Notes: a model not told the origin generated them from the sequence alone. 64,000 bases of DNA from Nipponacmea schrenckii (GCA_030562195.1 CM060201.1:33090067-33154066); one strand, 5' to 3'. Shown: positions 46,042 to 58,534, counted from the stretch's first letter. Made by a program: numbers and translations.

Positions 46042-46236
46042 TTCGACATCAGAGAAGAAGTTATGAACCTCAAGGAACAGTCTGAGAGTCAACAGAAAAA
46101 GATAGATCAAGAATCAGTGGAAACAATTGTTAGGGAGGTGAAGGAATATGCTTCTAGAACGTCTAAACTTAACTTAGATACCCTTCATCAGAAGTTAATA
46201 TTGTTAGATGAAAAGGCTTGGAAATCGGCCGATTAG
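46042..46236 (+). CDS. Orphan terminal exon, coiled-coil-like
   Basis: After a polypyrimidine-rich acceptor (TTTTTGTTTTCTAG, AG 46040-46041) an open stretch of 64 codons ends at TAG 46234-46236. It reads NLKEQSESQQKKIDQES and ASRTSKLNLDTLHQKLILLD: charged, helix-favouring, without Pro or Gly. It could be the last exon of a host gene or part of a decayed element. No partner exon is recognised. Confidence 0.35.
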   Translation, partial: FDIREEVMNLKEQSESQQKKIDQESVETIVREVKEYASRTSKLNLDTLHQKLILLDEKAWKSAD

Positions 46237-46371
46237 AAATCCAATGAATAAGCATTCATTGTTCAAAGGTTTTTGGCGAATAAGAAGTCATGTGGGTTCG
46301 CTTATTGTACTTATGTTTATCGTCTTTAACTGAAAATAAATTAATGGAGAAGGAGCATAAATTTTTAAGAT

Positions 46372-46625
46372 AGATTGACAGGCAAGGTAACATACGCCAA
46401 CACTGTTAAATATTGTTAAATAGCATTGTTAAATATTTTTCCTTTGATTGATAGCATCTGTATATACATACAACCCTTCTAAGTCGTCAAATGTCAACTT
46501 GAACGCTGTCTTGTCAATTCCATAGCACACAACAAGTTTCATCAAAATCCATTTATAAATGTAACTTCTATTGCACCCACAATAGAATTTTGAAGCGATT
46601 TTACTAACAAGCTCGCTACAGTTTC
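46372..46625 (+). repeat. 160-bp repeat family fragment
   Basis: Starts GGCAAGGTAACATACGCC, as at 49430, and contains one to two degenerate units with CAAGTTTCATCAAAATCCAT and CTTGTCAATTCC. Confidence 0.7.
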
Positions 46626-47164
46626 ATGTTAATACACATTGAATTACACATTCTACCAAGTCATGCACTTGTTTTTCTTCATGCTTTGCTGTTTATGCAG
46701 TGTTTTTTTAAATTAATTGAAATTTATTAAGTATATTCAAACTAAATAATTAATTCCTTACTGAGTCCACAGAATGTTATTGAAATTACAATATGATTAT
46801 GTCAAAAGAATGATCTTCAGTCCCTTTGTCTACAAAAATGGTAAACTAGCTTTCTGGAGCTTGGAGCTCCTCTCACAGACTAACGTAATCATCCCTTCAT
46901 TATATACATGACACCATGTCAATTGTTTATTTTATCGATTTTCTTTGTACAAATACACATTTATACTTCTTGTAAATATTTATTGTTGATTATAACAAAT
47001 CAAATGGAAGTGGTTAAATATCATTTAAAACGAAATAATATGCATGATTTATATATGAAATACCATAATTCTATTACTACTATAGCTTGATGTTTTCTGA
47101 TAAGAAACTAATTGTATGTCTACTTTGTTTCATCATTGGCAACAAAAGGGTACTGACATTTGAT

Positions 47165-49395
47165 AATGGCTGATCTAAATATCATTTCAGTCAACTGTAG
47201 GGGATTGGCAAATAAATTCAAAAGGATTGATGTCCTCGAATATTTGAATCAAAACAAAAATTGATATATGTTTTTACAGGACACACATTGGGATAACAAT
47301 ATGATATCCAAAATAAATATTAGAATGGGGTAAAAATTGTGTGATTTGCCCATATAAAACCAATTCAAGGGGCGTTGCTTTTTTGTTTCGGAATACATTT
47401 GAAATAGAAATTATAGATACAATAATGGATGAGAATGGTAATTTTCTCCTCCTTAAAACTATAATCAATGAAGAAATTTTACATTTTTAAACCTGTATGG
47501 CCCAACAAACATTCTATCCATGACAAAATGGATAGAATTACGGGACAAAAAGAAATAATAAACGATCAAAAATTTTTTTATAAACTATTATATACTAAAA
47601 GTTCAGAAAATACTAAAGATATCTTTGATAATGAAATTTGGCAATCTTCTAAATTTAATGTACTTACAACTCGCGAAAAAGAAAGTTTAGAAGGAGTTTT
47701 ACAATAGCAGAACTAAAAAATGTTTTTGTCAAAAATGAAATTAAACAAATCTCCCGGACTTGATGGCTATACTGTAGAATTCTTTAAATTCTTCTTCAAT
47801 GAGATCGAAAATATATTACTAAATTCCATTAATTATGGATACACATCAGGGTCTCTTAGTGAAACACAACGAAAGGGCGTAATAAGATGTATACCAAAGC
47901 CAGAAAAATCACGTTTATTTCATAAAGACCCATATCACTATTAAATGTAACATATAAAGTAGCATCTGCTTGTATTGCTGAAAGAATCAATTCTGTCCTG
48001 CCCTCCATTATTTCTACTGACCAAACGGGTTTTATCCCAGGCCGTTACATAGTAGATAATACAAGATTATTATACGATGTGATGTTTGAAACAGCAAAGC
48101 AACAAATACCAGGTCTAATCCTCCTGATTGAATTCGAGCAGGCTTTCGATACAGTTAGCTGGAATTTTATGCAAAAAGCTTTGAATATTTTAAATTTTGG
48201 TCATTCTCTGAAGCGCTGGGTGGAGGTCTTTTATACCAAAACTGAATCATGTATTTCACAAAATGGTCACCTTTCATCCTTTTTTAACCTGGGTCGTGGA
48301 TGCCGCCAAGGGGACTCTCTTTTACCATACCTTTTTCTAATATGTGCGGAAATTCTAGCAATTTTAATTAAAGGAAACAAAAATATAAAACGTATTATAA
48401 TTAATAATGATGAAAAATTGATATCACAATTTGCTGATGATACTGCAGTTTTATTAGATGGCACAGATAAATCATTAAGGGAAACATTAAAGACTTTAGA
48501 TGATTTGTACTCCATGTCAGGTCTTAAGGCAAATATTAATAAAACTAAAGCAGTATGGATTGGTTCTAGGAGAAACTCACAACAGAAGATATCATCAAAT
48601 CGTTAGTTCTACCCAAATTTATTCACCTTCTACAATCACTACCGAGGCCAACAGAACAAATATTTAAAGAAATTGAAGATCTCTTCTTTAAATTCATATG
48701 GAAAAATAAGCCAAATAAAATTAAACGTGATATATTGAAACAAGATTTTTCTGAAGAAAGCCTGATATCCGGATCTTTAATCACTCTTTAAAAATAACTT
48801 GGGTAAAACGCTTATGGCAAAATCAGGATAAATATAGATATTTTACATACAGCTTTCAAAATTTTAATCAAATGTTATTCGCTAGTGGTGCTTTTTTATT
48901 TTTGTCTAATCTTAATGTTGAAAATCTATTTGGAAAGTGTTTTTAACTCTTGGAAATTGTTTTGTGTAGGCATAGTAAATAAACAAAACAATATATATGA
49001 TTCACATCCGTTGTGATTTACAAGTAGCAAAGATATATTCATAAAAGAATGGTTCCAGAAAGGTGTAAGGTTTAATACTGATTTATTAGACAATAATGGC
49101 AGTACTTATTCCTTCACTGATTTCAAAAAGGAATTCCAATTTAAAATGTGGCACTTATCTTGACTACGAAAGATTAAAACATGTAAAAATCCATACATGA
49201 TGATTGATAGAAATAAACAATATGTCATGGGGCCAAAACAATCTTTATTTTATAAAAATCTTTCAATTAAAACTGGAAATCAACATATCTATAATATTCT
49301 GTTGACACAAGATAATATTCTACATAACAATGAAATAAAATGGCAAGAAAACTACCCAAATATTATATTCGATTGGAGTCACATTATATAATATA
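47165..49395 (+). mobile_element. L1-like LINE remnant
   Basis: A plus-strand LINE distinct from LINE-A. The endonuclease start reads LNIISVNCRGLANKFKRIDV (47173 onward) and MFLQDTHWDNN. The reverse transcriptase has NKSPGLDGYTVEFF (47748), LIEFEQAFDTVSW (48124, Glu where the catalytic Asp is expected), GCRQGDSLLPYLF (48298) and QFADDTAVLL (48428). A C-terminal tail reads QENYPNIIFDW. A large part between endonuclease and RT is missing and there are many stops. The QETH-like and FADD blocks suggest the L1/Tx1 group (inference). Confidence 0.75.
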
Positions 49396-49419
49396 GCTAG
49401 ACAGTACGTACATAATCCA

Positions 49420-51945
49420 AAGATAGCTTGCCAGGCAAGGTAACGTACGCCCACTGGCAGAATTGAATTTGGAAAAATAAATTGAGCAAGGCAAAAACTC
49501 AAAAACTGTTCATGGAAAAGCGTCAAATTAAAACTTGACCACCATCTTATCTATTTCAATACTCATACCAAGTTTCATCAAATCTATTAAAAAATTGTAG
49601 CTTATTTTGCACCCACAAATATTTTTGACGCAATATAGTCAAGGGCAATAAATCAAAAACATTCGTTAAAAAAGTCGGAAATTCAAACTTGACTAATGTC
49701 TTATCTATTCCGATGCTTACACCAAGTTGCATCAAAATCTTTTGAAAATTAAAGCTTCTTATTAAAACCACAATAGAATCTTGACGCAATTTCACGAAGT
49801 CAAGGGCAATAACTCAAAACAGTTCATTGAAAAACTGTCAAATTCAAACTTGACTGAGGTCTAATCAATTCCAATGCTCACACCAAGTTTCATGAAAATC
49901 TTCTGAAAATTGGAGGATTTATTGCATCGAAACTATAATTTTGACAAGATTTTACTACGTCAAGGGCAATAACTCAAAAACTGTTCATCAAAATAATTGC
50001 CAAATTCAAACTCGACTGTTGTCTTATCAATTCCAATGCTCGAACCAAGTTTCATCAAAATCCATTGAAATTTATAGCTTCTATTGAACCCACAATAAAA
50101 TTTTGACGCAATCTTACTAAGTCAAGGGCAATAACTAAAAAACTGTTCATCGAAAAATCTTCAAATTCGAACTTGACCGTCGTCTTATCAATTCCGATGC
50201 TCACACCAACTTTCATTTAAATCCATTGAAAATTATAGCTTCTATTTTGTCTACAACAAATATATAGGCAGGGGCAATAACTCCAAAACTGTTTATCGCA
50301 AAATCGTCCAAATCGAACTTGACTGCCGTCTTATCAATTCCAATGCTCATACCAAGTTTCATTAAAATCCATAGATAATTGTAGCTTCTATAGTGTCTAC
50401 AGAAAATGAATTTTTACGCAATTTTACTTAGTCAAGGGCAATTACTCATAAACTATTCATCAAAAAATCGTCAAATTTGAACCTGACCACCGCCTTATCA
50501 ATTCCAATGTATTGAAAATTGTAGCTTCTATTGCATCAACAATAAATTTTGATGCGATGTAAATAAGTCAAGGGCAATAACTCAAAAACCGCTCATGCGA
50601 TTATTTCTATTTTCGAACTTGACCGAGATATCATCAATATATACATGTATACCAAGTTTCATTAAGATCGGATAAAAACTGTAGCCTCTATTGTGGATAC
50701 AACCCAAATTTGACGCGTTTTTACTAAGTCAAGGGCAATAACTAAAAAAACCGTTCATTGCGATAATTTCATTTTCGAACTTGACCGAGGATATCATCAA
50801 TATATACATGTATACCAAGTTTCATTAAATCGGATAAAAACTGTAGCCTCTATTGTGGATACAACCCAAATTTGACCGTTTTTACTAAGTCAAGGCAATA
50901 ACTCAAAAACCGCTTCATGCGATAATTTCCATTTTCGATCTTTTATCCGAATCATTCAATGAAACTTGTATACATTTTATTGATGATACTGGCCTCAAGT
51001 TCAAAAATTTGACGCAATTTACTAAGTCAAGGGCAATAACTAAAAAACGTTCTTCGATTAATTTCACATTTTGAACTTGACCGGGTATCATCAATATTCA
51101 TGTAACCAAGTTTCATTAATATTGAAAATAATGAGCTCTATTGTATACAAACAAATTTGCACTGGGCATAACTCCAAGCGCAAAATCGTCCAAATCGAAC
51201 TTGACTGCCGTCTTATCAATTCCAATGCTCATACCAAGTTTCATTAAAATCCATAGATAATTTAGCTTCTTAGTGTCTACAGAAAATGAATTTTTACGCA
51301 ATTTTACTTAGTCAAGGGCAATTACTCATAAACTATTCATCAAAAAATCGTCAAATTTGAACCTGACCACCGCCTTATCAATTCCAATGTATTGAAAATT
51401 GTAGCTTCTATTGCATCAACAATAAATTTTGATGCGATGTAAATAAGTCAAGGACAATAACTCAAAAACCGCTCATGCGATTATTTCTATTTTCGATCTT
51501 GACCGAGATATCATCAATATATACATGTATACCAAGTTTCATTAAGATCGGATAAAAACTGTAGCCTCTATTGTGGATACAACCCAAATTTGACGCGTTT
51601 TTACTAAGTCAAGGGCAATAACTAAAAAACCGTTCTTGCGATAATTTCCATTTTTGAACTTGACCGGGATATCATCAATATATACATGTATACCAAGTTT
51701 CATTATTATCGGATAAAAACTGTAGCCTCTATTGTGGATACAACCCAAATTTGACTCGTTTTTACTAAGTCAAGCGCAATAACTCAAAATCCCTTCATGC
51801 GATAATTTCCACTTTCGAACTTTTATCCGATCTTAATGAAACTTGGTATATACATGTATATATTGATGATATCTCGGTCAAGTTCAAAAATGGAAATTAT
51901 CGCATGAACGTTTTTTGAGTTATTCACATGTTAGGTGCTCTTAGA
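49420..51945 (+). repeat. 160-bp repeat array, inverted relative to 1407-3420
   Basis: Head GATAGCTTGCCAGGCAAGGT then ACGTACGCCCACTGGCAG, followed by about 15 units of roughly 160 bp with AAGTCAAGGGCAATAACTC, CTTGACCG, CTTATCAATTCC and CCAAGTTTCAT. About 50250-50690 is repeated at about 51150-51560 (an offset near 0.9 kb). Orientation switches near 50945 and 51826 produce inverted pairs. Confidence 0.85.
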
Positions 51946-52359
51946 TTGGGTATCTTTTATTCGTAGAGTTACTTAGAAAATAATGAGTTTCTGATATAAA
52001 GGGACATGTTTTGCATCTGGTTGACATACACTGGGCATTCCTTAAGCCTGGAGGTAATTCGGCATAAAGTCTATTTTTAGCTATTATTCGTGTTGAGGTG
52101 GAATTTTTTATGTTTCGTAAAAATCGCTCTTTCAGTTTGAGAAAACAATCGTACAGGCCTGGTTGAAATCAGAAGACCTTGTGCAAATTCGGTGAAGTCG
52201 TAAAACTTGTGACTTAATTATTCCAGAAAAAGTATGTTTTGGATGAAATGAGCTCTTATGCAAAAGTTGATAAATGTCTGTTTCTTTGAAATATACTAAA
52301 TATATCTAATTTATTAGTCTCTGCAATGGAATCTATGCTTTTGTGGCTGACGTTGGCCG

Positions 52360-53044
52360 TTAGTTTGATGGACGGGTGGGGGTTGTTGAGGATTTAAAAA
52401 AATGCCAAAATTGTTCCATGGAATAAGTCCAAACCATAAAAATGTCATCTAAAAAGTGTCCATAAAAAAGTGGAACACATGGACAAAGGGGTAATACCAC
52501 ACGTTCCCACTCTGCCATAAAAAGGTTTGCGTAAGGGGCGAACCGTTTGCCCATGGCTGTACCTGAGGTTTGTAGATATGTTTTACCATTAAATGTGAAA
52601 TCATTGCGGCTAAGACAAATCTCTGAAAGCATCGTCGGGTCTGTCAACGTCAATAGAAATTAAAATAACATTTGAAGGAACTTTTTTATTTTATTGACTA
52701 AGTCAGTTGTGTCTTTGTGGTAGTAAGAAATGATCAATGTATTCTGACACTGCATACGACTCACTACCACAGTCAGAGATAATCGGGCGGCCTTTAGGGA
52801 TTCTATTAGGCATGAACCAATCCTTGGTAGGATTCTTATGAATTTTAGGCAAAGTGTATAAGTGTCTCTCACGGCAATCATGTTTGGCAGAAAGATAGTC
52901 ATATTGTTTCTGTTTTAAAATACTTGTTTTAACTAAATCGGCAAGATTATTGTTTATCATATTAGCATTTTCCTTAAAAATTGGCTCTGCATAGTTTTTA
53001 GGATTATTTAAATGATGCTCTGCTTCTAAAATGTAATCTTCCAT
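52360..53044 (-). pseudogene. Penelope-like reverse transcriptase core
   Basis: Two frames. 53044-52703: LYTLPKIHKNPTKDW and KGRPIISDCGSESYAVSEYI, the fingers of Penelope reverse transcriptases. 52653-52360: TSGTAMGKRFAPYANLFM and GHFLDDIFMVW, with the catalytic DD pair. The palm Asp-containing block between them is in the frame-shifted gap at about 52703-52653 and cannot be followed. These blocks, not those of LINEs, identify the family. Confidence 0.85.
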
Positions 53045-54112
53045 ATTTAATATAACGCAACATGAACCCTTTTCACTCTTTTTAATTATAATGCTATAGT
53101 GTTTTTTAAGTAAATTTAACGCTTCACGCTCTGCTCGCGTGAGATTAGGCTTCTCGTGTGTTATGGAAAGATTTGGTTATTCATACTTGTAAATACGTTT
53201 AATATTTCTGGATGGATGGCGGTTTTAGGTGGTTTCCATGTGGATTTAGGCATAAACATTGTTCTAGCACCACGTGGAGGGTGGTAAGGTTAGGTAATTT
53301 AGGAGTCGGAATAAATTTAAGTCCACGGTCTGAGATTGAATGCTGGAGGGGTGTGAGAATGTTTTGGCTCAAGTTAACGACGGTTTGGCATAGTGGCGGC
53401 ATCTTAATATTTTTATCCCCAGTAGTTAGTTTAAAGACTTACCCGGTGCTTGAAGCTGGGATATCCATAACAAGTAGACATTGTTGGCTGTTTCCGGAGA
53501 CCAATGAAGATTATCAACTGGTTCCAATTCTTCTTCATAAGGTGACAGGATTGTTGTGTTCTCAGTGTCGGAGTTCATCATCATATCTTTGAATGTCTTG
53601 AGATTATGCTGGGCTTTCTTAAAAATTTTATTAGAGATAGGCACACATGTGGAGATGATCTTGGAGCTAGGATAGGTTTGGTTGGCTGTGGCAATCAATT
53701 TCTGGTTAAAATGAGGCTAACTGGTCACGCTTGTTGAGGCCTACATGCTGAATGGCCGGTTTATGATTATGGTCGTAAGATACAAGGATGGACAGGATGT
53801 GATGGATGGTTGAGGTTTGAGGATCCAATAATTAAGGTAGATTTCTGTAGGGCAGGTAGATTCCATGATGATTTGTCCTTGGTTTGGTGATAAAAGGGAT
53901 TGGTAGCGGATATAATGGTTGTCGACGGAGAGATAGGTACTGGATTGGTAGTTGTTACAAATGTAGCATTGGGTACGGACTGTGATCTGGTTCTAGGTAG
54001 AGATGGTCTGGGTACACGACTTGGCTTGGTTGGAGAATTGAGGGTGGTTTGTTGATCCAAAAACTTATAAAAGGAAGAAAGATCGGCGGAACCTGGGTCA
54101 CGTGGTGAAGAT

Positions 54113-54685
54113 TCAAATGGTGTGGATGACGAATCTGAAAGGGAAAGAGAAGGGGGATGCCTTCTGTACGAGAACGTTTTCCAACATCTGCTGGAGTAGG
54201 GGATGGTGAACTGCGGGCTCGTTTAGGGGTTTGGTTCGATAAGCTGTTGACTCTTGTTCGTGCAGGTGTTTGTTGATCAATCTCCATTTCAGTCGGTAGG
54301 GATATGGTTGCTCTGGTGTTGGTTTCATTGATGGTTTGATAAAATTTGGTATCGCAGGTTGAGTGAGACGTTTCCCATAGGAGCGACGGGCCCAAGACAG
54401 GGCATGGGAAATGATGCGGTTGATGGCAAAAGACTTGGTTCGGATGAAGGATAGTTTCTCTTGCATGGTGGTTTGGAAATGATCGATCAAAGCCTGCGTC
54501 ACCTTAGAGGGCCATGTCCGATTGAGGGATCTAATATTCGCGTCAACAGCTGACGTTTTCATGGCTGAACGAATAAAACTATCCAACTCAGAGACTTTGC
54601 GTTTGAAGGCAAACGCAGGTTGACCTTGTTGTTGGAGGGTAGGGATTGCCAAATGGTGTAGACACTGCAAAACTTGGAAGAACAC
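54113..54685 (-). pseudogene. Penelope-like element N-terminal region
   Basis: A 190-residue frame with a helical stretch (LDSFIRSAMKTSAVDANIRS, then HFQTTMQEKLSFIRTKSFAI) and a basic end. It precedes the RT in the orientation expected for the N-terminal extension of Penelope-like polyproteins. Its function is not known from sequence, and no independent domain is recognised. Confidence 0.5.
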
Positions 54686-54980
54686 CTTAACAAAGGGTTC
54701 TGCCGCCTTATGAGTGGGGATGGGTTGGCGTCGGTGTTTTTGATGTTGGTAAGGCCGGTGGTTATCTCTTGGTGGGTAGGCTGTGTTGCGGGTAGGTCGA
54801 TAGTTATCTTTGGGTGGATAGGCTATTTTGTGGGTAGGTCGTTGGTGAGGTGGTATATAAACTAGGTTAGACGGGGAATGTTCAGGAATGTGATAAGTGG
54901 AAATATTATGTTTTAGCGTAAGATCAAGGTATGCAGAGGGGGCGAATTGGGTATAGGAAATAAGTAAGATGAAAATATGG

Positions 54981-54988
54981 GTAAATAA

Positions 54989-55020
<32 letters not shown>
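54981..55020. repeat. (TA)n microsatellite, left flank of palindrome
   Basis: About 18 TA units directly before the palindrome arm. Confidence 0.9.
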
Positions 55021-55027
<7 letters not shown>

Positions 55028-55337
55028 GAAATATGAAAAAATCCAGGATAATCTTCCAGAGTGCTCTACGTGCACATCACGGAGCTTTATAGATGATTAG
55101 AAAACGAACAATTTCACATAAACATTAAGTTTTCTCAACAGTCTGTTTCGTAGTAGATTTGCTACCACTCGTCTTGTTCTCCTGACGAGTGGTAGCAAAT
55201 CTACTACGAAACAGACTGTTGAGAAAACTTAATGTTTATGTGAAATTGTTCGTTTTCTAATCATCTATAAAGCTCCGTGGATGTGCACGTAGAGCACTCT
55301 GGAAGATTATCCTGGATTTTTTCATATTTCATATAAA
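55021..55337. repeat. 317-bp near-perfect palindrome
   Basis: Arm 1 (55021-55173) and arm 2 (55184-55337) are reverse complements except for a one-base indel (CACATCACGG versus CACATCCACGG after inversion). The spacer is 10 bases, TTGTTCTCCT. Both sides continue into AT microsatellites, so the symmetry extends outward. It lies beside the 5' end of the minus-strand Penelope-like element and probably represents inverted Penelope terminal sequence. Confidence 0.95.
55177..55225 (+). ncRNA. Hammerhead ribozyme (type I, Penelope-like)
   Basis: All hammerhead core elements occur in order. Stem I 5' strand TTCTC (55177-55181); CTGACGA (55182-55188); stem II GTGGTAG with loop CAAAT and CTACTAC (55189-55207, seven pairs including one G-U); GAAA (55208-55211); a two-pair stem III CA/TG around GAC (55212-55218); U at 55219 as partner of the last core A; H17 = T at 55220; stem I 3' strand GAGAA (55221-55225). 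Predicted cleavage falls after 55220. Very short stem III is known for hammerheads of Penelope-like elements. The minus strand lacks the CTG of the core, so only the plus strand qualifies. Confidence 0.85.
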
Positions 55338-55525
<188 letters not shown>

Positions 55526-55659
55526 GTTAATAAACAAAGCTTATAATGTAAACAAATTGAAAAGGCAAAAAAAAATTACATAATTGACACGAACCGGTTT
55601 TCGAAATATTATTCTTTATCAAGTGTCGAGAAATCCTTACACTGTTTGAGGAGTCGATT

Positions 55660-57050
55660 CTGGATTGGCTGGAAAATGGCGTAGACGTAAACAAATTTAT
55701 AACGCATTTTAAAAGTTCTTAAGCAAATATCAAATTTGATTCTTACTATCCACAACAGAAGATGTTCGCAAACTCTCCAAATTGTCTCGAATTTACAAAT
55801 TTTATTAACAAAACATGGTTAGATACAGGTGCTTTTTCTTATTTGAGCCCTGCTAGTAGCACACTGCCGTTTGTAGTTTCCTTCCTGACAGAAGAACCAA
55901 CAAAACCCAGGTTATGTTTAAATATGCGTTACCTAAATTAGTGGATGAGAAATACACCTTTTTCTCTTGATTCTTTGGATGATATTCCAAGGATTGTATC
56001 TGTGGATTCTTACATGACAAAGTTAAATGATAAATCTGGCTATTACCATGTTTTAGTCAAAAACGGCTGCCGTTCCCTTTTTGATTTTTGTCTTGATTCT
56101 TTTAATGATATTCCAAGGATTGTATCTGTGGACTCTTACATGACAAAGTTAAATGATAAATCTGGCTATTACCATGTTTTAGTCAAAAACGGCTGCCGTT
56201 CCCTTTTTGATTTTTGTCTTGATTCTTTGAATGATATTCCAAGGATTGTATCTGTGGATTCTTACATGACAAAGTTAGATGATAAATCTGGCTATGACCA
56301 TGTTTAAGTCAAAAACGGCTGCCGTTCCCTTTTTGATTTTTGTTGGGCGGATACTTATTTTGTTTGTAACACTATCCCTTCATTCTGAGTCTAATTTTGA
56401 TAAATCACGATTGGATATATATATGGTATGCCAAGTTGTTATTCGTTTAGGGTACTATATAGGTCTAGCCAAATCTAAGTTAATGCCATCACAATCATTC
56501 GAATATTTGGGAATGCAAATTGACTCAAAGAAACGAGCATTTCTATTGAAAAATTCTAAAGTCAACAAATTTGTAAATTTGAGAGACTATATTTTGTCTT
56601 CTAAATATGTATCTTTAGTTTCTCTACCGAGATTTACAGGAAAGTGGCTATTCCAACGGCTAAGTTGTTCGTTTCATATTGTTTCAGAACTATCTCATAT
56701 TTACTTAATTCTAAATTTGATTCCATAATAATCTCAAATAACCTGAGAGAAGAAATTGCATTTTGGAAATTTATTGATAATTGGGACGACTATTTTCCGT
56801 GGAAGTTGGAGCATCATGTTGTTATATCTTCAGCAACTGATGCTTCCAACTACAAGTGGTGATCTGTACTTTTTCACGATAAAGAACATGAGTTTGGAAA
56901 TTATTTTAGTCATGAAGATATGTCAAATCCAAGAGTCATAAAGGATCCGAAGGCATTATTATTTGCTATAATGTCAATTTCTCCAAATATAATAAATGCC
57001 AGACTGGACGTTTTAGATGACAATAAATGCTTCATGGGATAACAAATAAA
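55660..57050 (+). pseudogene. DIRS-like retrotransposon RT-RNase H fragment with triplicated segment
   Basis: The plus strand reads WLENGVDVNKFI (about 55669), PTKPRLCLNMRYLN (about 55895), then a block with DDIPRIVSVDSYMTKLNDKS and GYYHVLV three times. Later come FEYLGMQIDSKKRAF (about 56500), LREEIAFWKFIDNWDDYFPW (about 56743) and SATDASNYKW (about 56830, an RNase H-like Asp). The order matches DIRS/Ngaro-type reverse transcriptases. Stops are frequent, and the segment that should carry the catalytic DD pair (after about 56360) is missing. No tyrosine recombinase is seen nearby. Confidence 0.75.
55969..56343 (+). repeat. 126-bp tandem triplication inside the DIRS-like RT
   Basis: Units start at 55969, 56095 and 56221 (period exactly 126 bp or 42 codons) and differ at only a few positions. 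The unit contains the catalytic-Asp region (LNDKSGYYHV) of the reverse transcriptase. Confidence 0.95.
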
Positions 57051-57947
57051 GTCGTTCAGTAGAATTTAAATCTAAATCTAAATTTGGCAGTTATTTGAAC
57101 ACATTTTGTCAAACCCCAGAATTTTATACTCCAATTATCTAGATAATTAAATAAATATATTTTGCTAATGGTTTTCTGTTCTAGGAGCACATTCAGTTTG
57201 GAAACAAGTTCAGAGTTTTTATGTTCCGGAATAGTGTTGCGGATTCTATATTGAACTACGTGTTGGGATTGACTATTGAGGTAGGCATTGAAGATGGTTA
57301 AAGCAAATCAGCTGGTAATATTCTACAGTGAAGATGTGTCCCAGATCGGTTGCATTACTACCTAGACCTTACATATAGGAAAAGAGGAAGGTAAGTGAGA
57401 GCAGAATACTGTGCTCACTTATCTCCCCCATTTCCGGATGGGTCATGTGATTAATTTAATAAATCACTTGCCACACAAATCCAAGCTGTAGCGGCCTGCT
57501 TAATCGCTAACTCTCATGGTTTTGTGCCCAACGAAAACCTACGACGGTACCAATGTATTTAGTTGTTAATGAACTCTCCGTATTCCACGAAATCGACCAG
57601 TCGAATAGGCCTATTATGATTTAGCGCGCATAACTTGTTCACAAACTTTTGCCGATGGCCGATGAAGTGTACTATTAAACATTAATATTTTGAAACTAAA
57701 ATACATCTTCATTGTGTTGTATTGTTTCACACCCTACTCTGTTTTTTAATCAGTAGATCTAGGCCTATACCTACTACAAGGGATAAATAGAATCGAAATT
57801 AAAATGGGCCTAGTAGTAGGTAGGCCTAGTCTTGTAAATTTTTTGAGATATTTTTTCCCTCTTGTTCAGTACGACAGTATAGATCTAGATCTACTTGGTT
57901 TTATATGTATCTACAAGTTTTTACGTTTAATTAGGAATATATATTCA
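57051..57947. other. Region without a recognised gene
   Basis: AT-rich sequence. I see no open frame with domain signal and no repeat of the families described. Confidence 0.5.
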
Positions 57948-58534
57948 CAGTCTAATTAAAATATAGACCTAACTTTCGTTCGTATTTTATTAGTTTCGTT
58001 TCGAATGTTTTTATTAGCTATTGGCTTTGTACGTAACCACTTCTGTTAGGTCAATACGGACTGTTTGAACGACCAGTTTTAACCTAATGACCCCCGATCC
58101 ACTTAATTTGAACTGATACAGAACAGCCAATGAAAAACCCTAGTACAAATGCCATTCCATACATCAAACACACATTTCTTTTAGTATAAACCTTCTTCGT
58201 TGTCTATATTGAATCCATAATATAGAAATAATTTATCAGCGGTTGACGAAACAGCCGTATTGTTCTACTTTCTATTTGAGCGGACTTGATAAGCTAGTCT
58301 AATACATCTAAGAATGCACCAATTGTTCGCGTCACATTACCATGTCGCAGGGAATGGAAGCCACGTGATTGGTTAAAACTAAGTTTGGTCAAAGGTCGTT
58401 CAAACAGTTCGTATTGAAGGGCAGTGTTAGACCTTACTATAGTGGTTACGTACAAAGCCAATAGCTAATAAAAACATACGAAACGAAACTTATAAAAGAC
58501 GAACGAAAGTTTTGTCTATATTTTAATTAGACTG
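57948..58534. mobile_element. Large foldback MITE with nested inverted repeats
   Basis: Outer arms of about 93 bp (57948-58040 and 58442-58534), starting CAGTCTAATTAAAATATAGA and about 95% matched. Inside lies a second inverted pair: TCAATACGGACTGTTTGAAC at 58052 and its near-complement at 58395-58418. It shares CTTTCGTTCGTATTTTATTA and CGTTTCGAATG with the small foldback at 14877-15020. No coding capacity. Confidence 0.8.

Larger units (their letters stand above)
51946..54880 (-). mobile_element. Penelope-like element, 3'-truncated
   Basis: A minus-strand Penelope-like element broken over many frames. From 5' to 3': an N-terminal region (54685-54113: KRKVSELDSFIRSAM), Ser/Thr/Pro-rich segments (54060-53767), a pre-RT region (53698-53199), RT (53044-52360), RT thumb (about 52240-52120) and CKTCPFIS (about 51990). 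It stops just before the position where GIY-YIG begins in the copy at 43.7 kb and joins the 160-bp repeat array at about 51945. The first ATG is unclear. Confidence 0.8.

Noticed and set aside
55141..55190. Hammerhead on the minus strand of the palindrome
   Set aside because: Stem II, GAAA and the cleavage side are mirrored, but the spacer gives AAGACGA instead of CTGACGA, so the core is incomplete.
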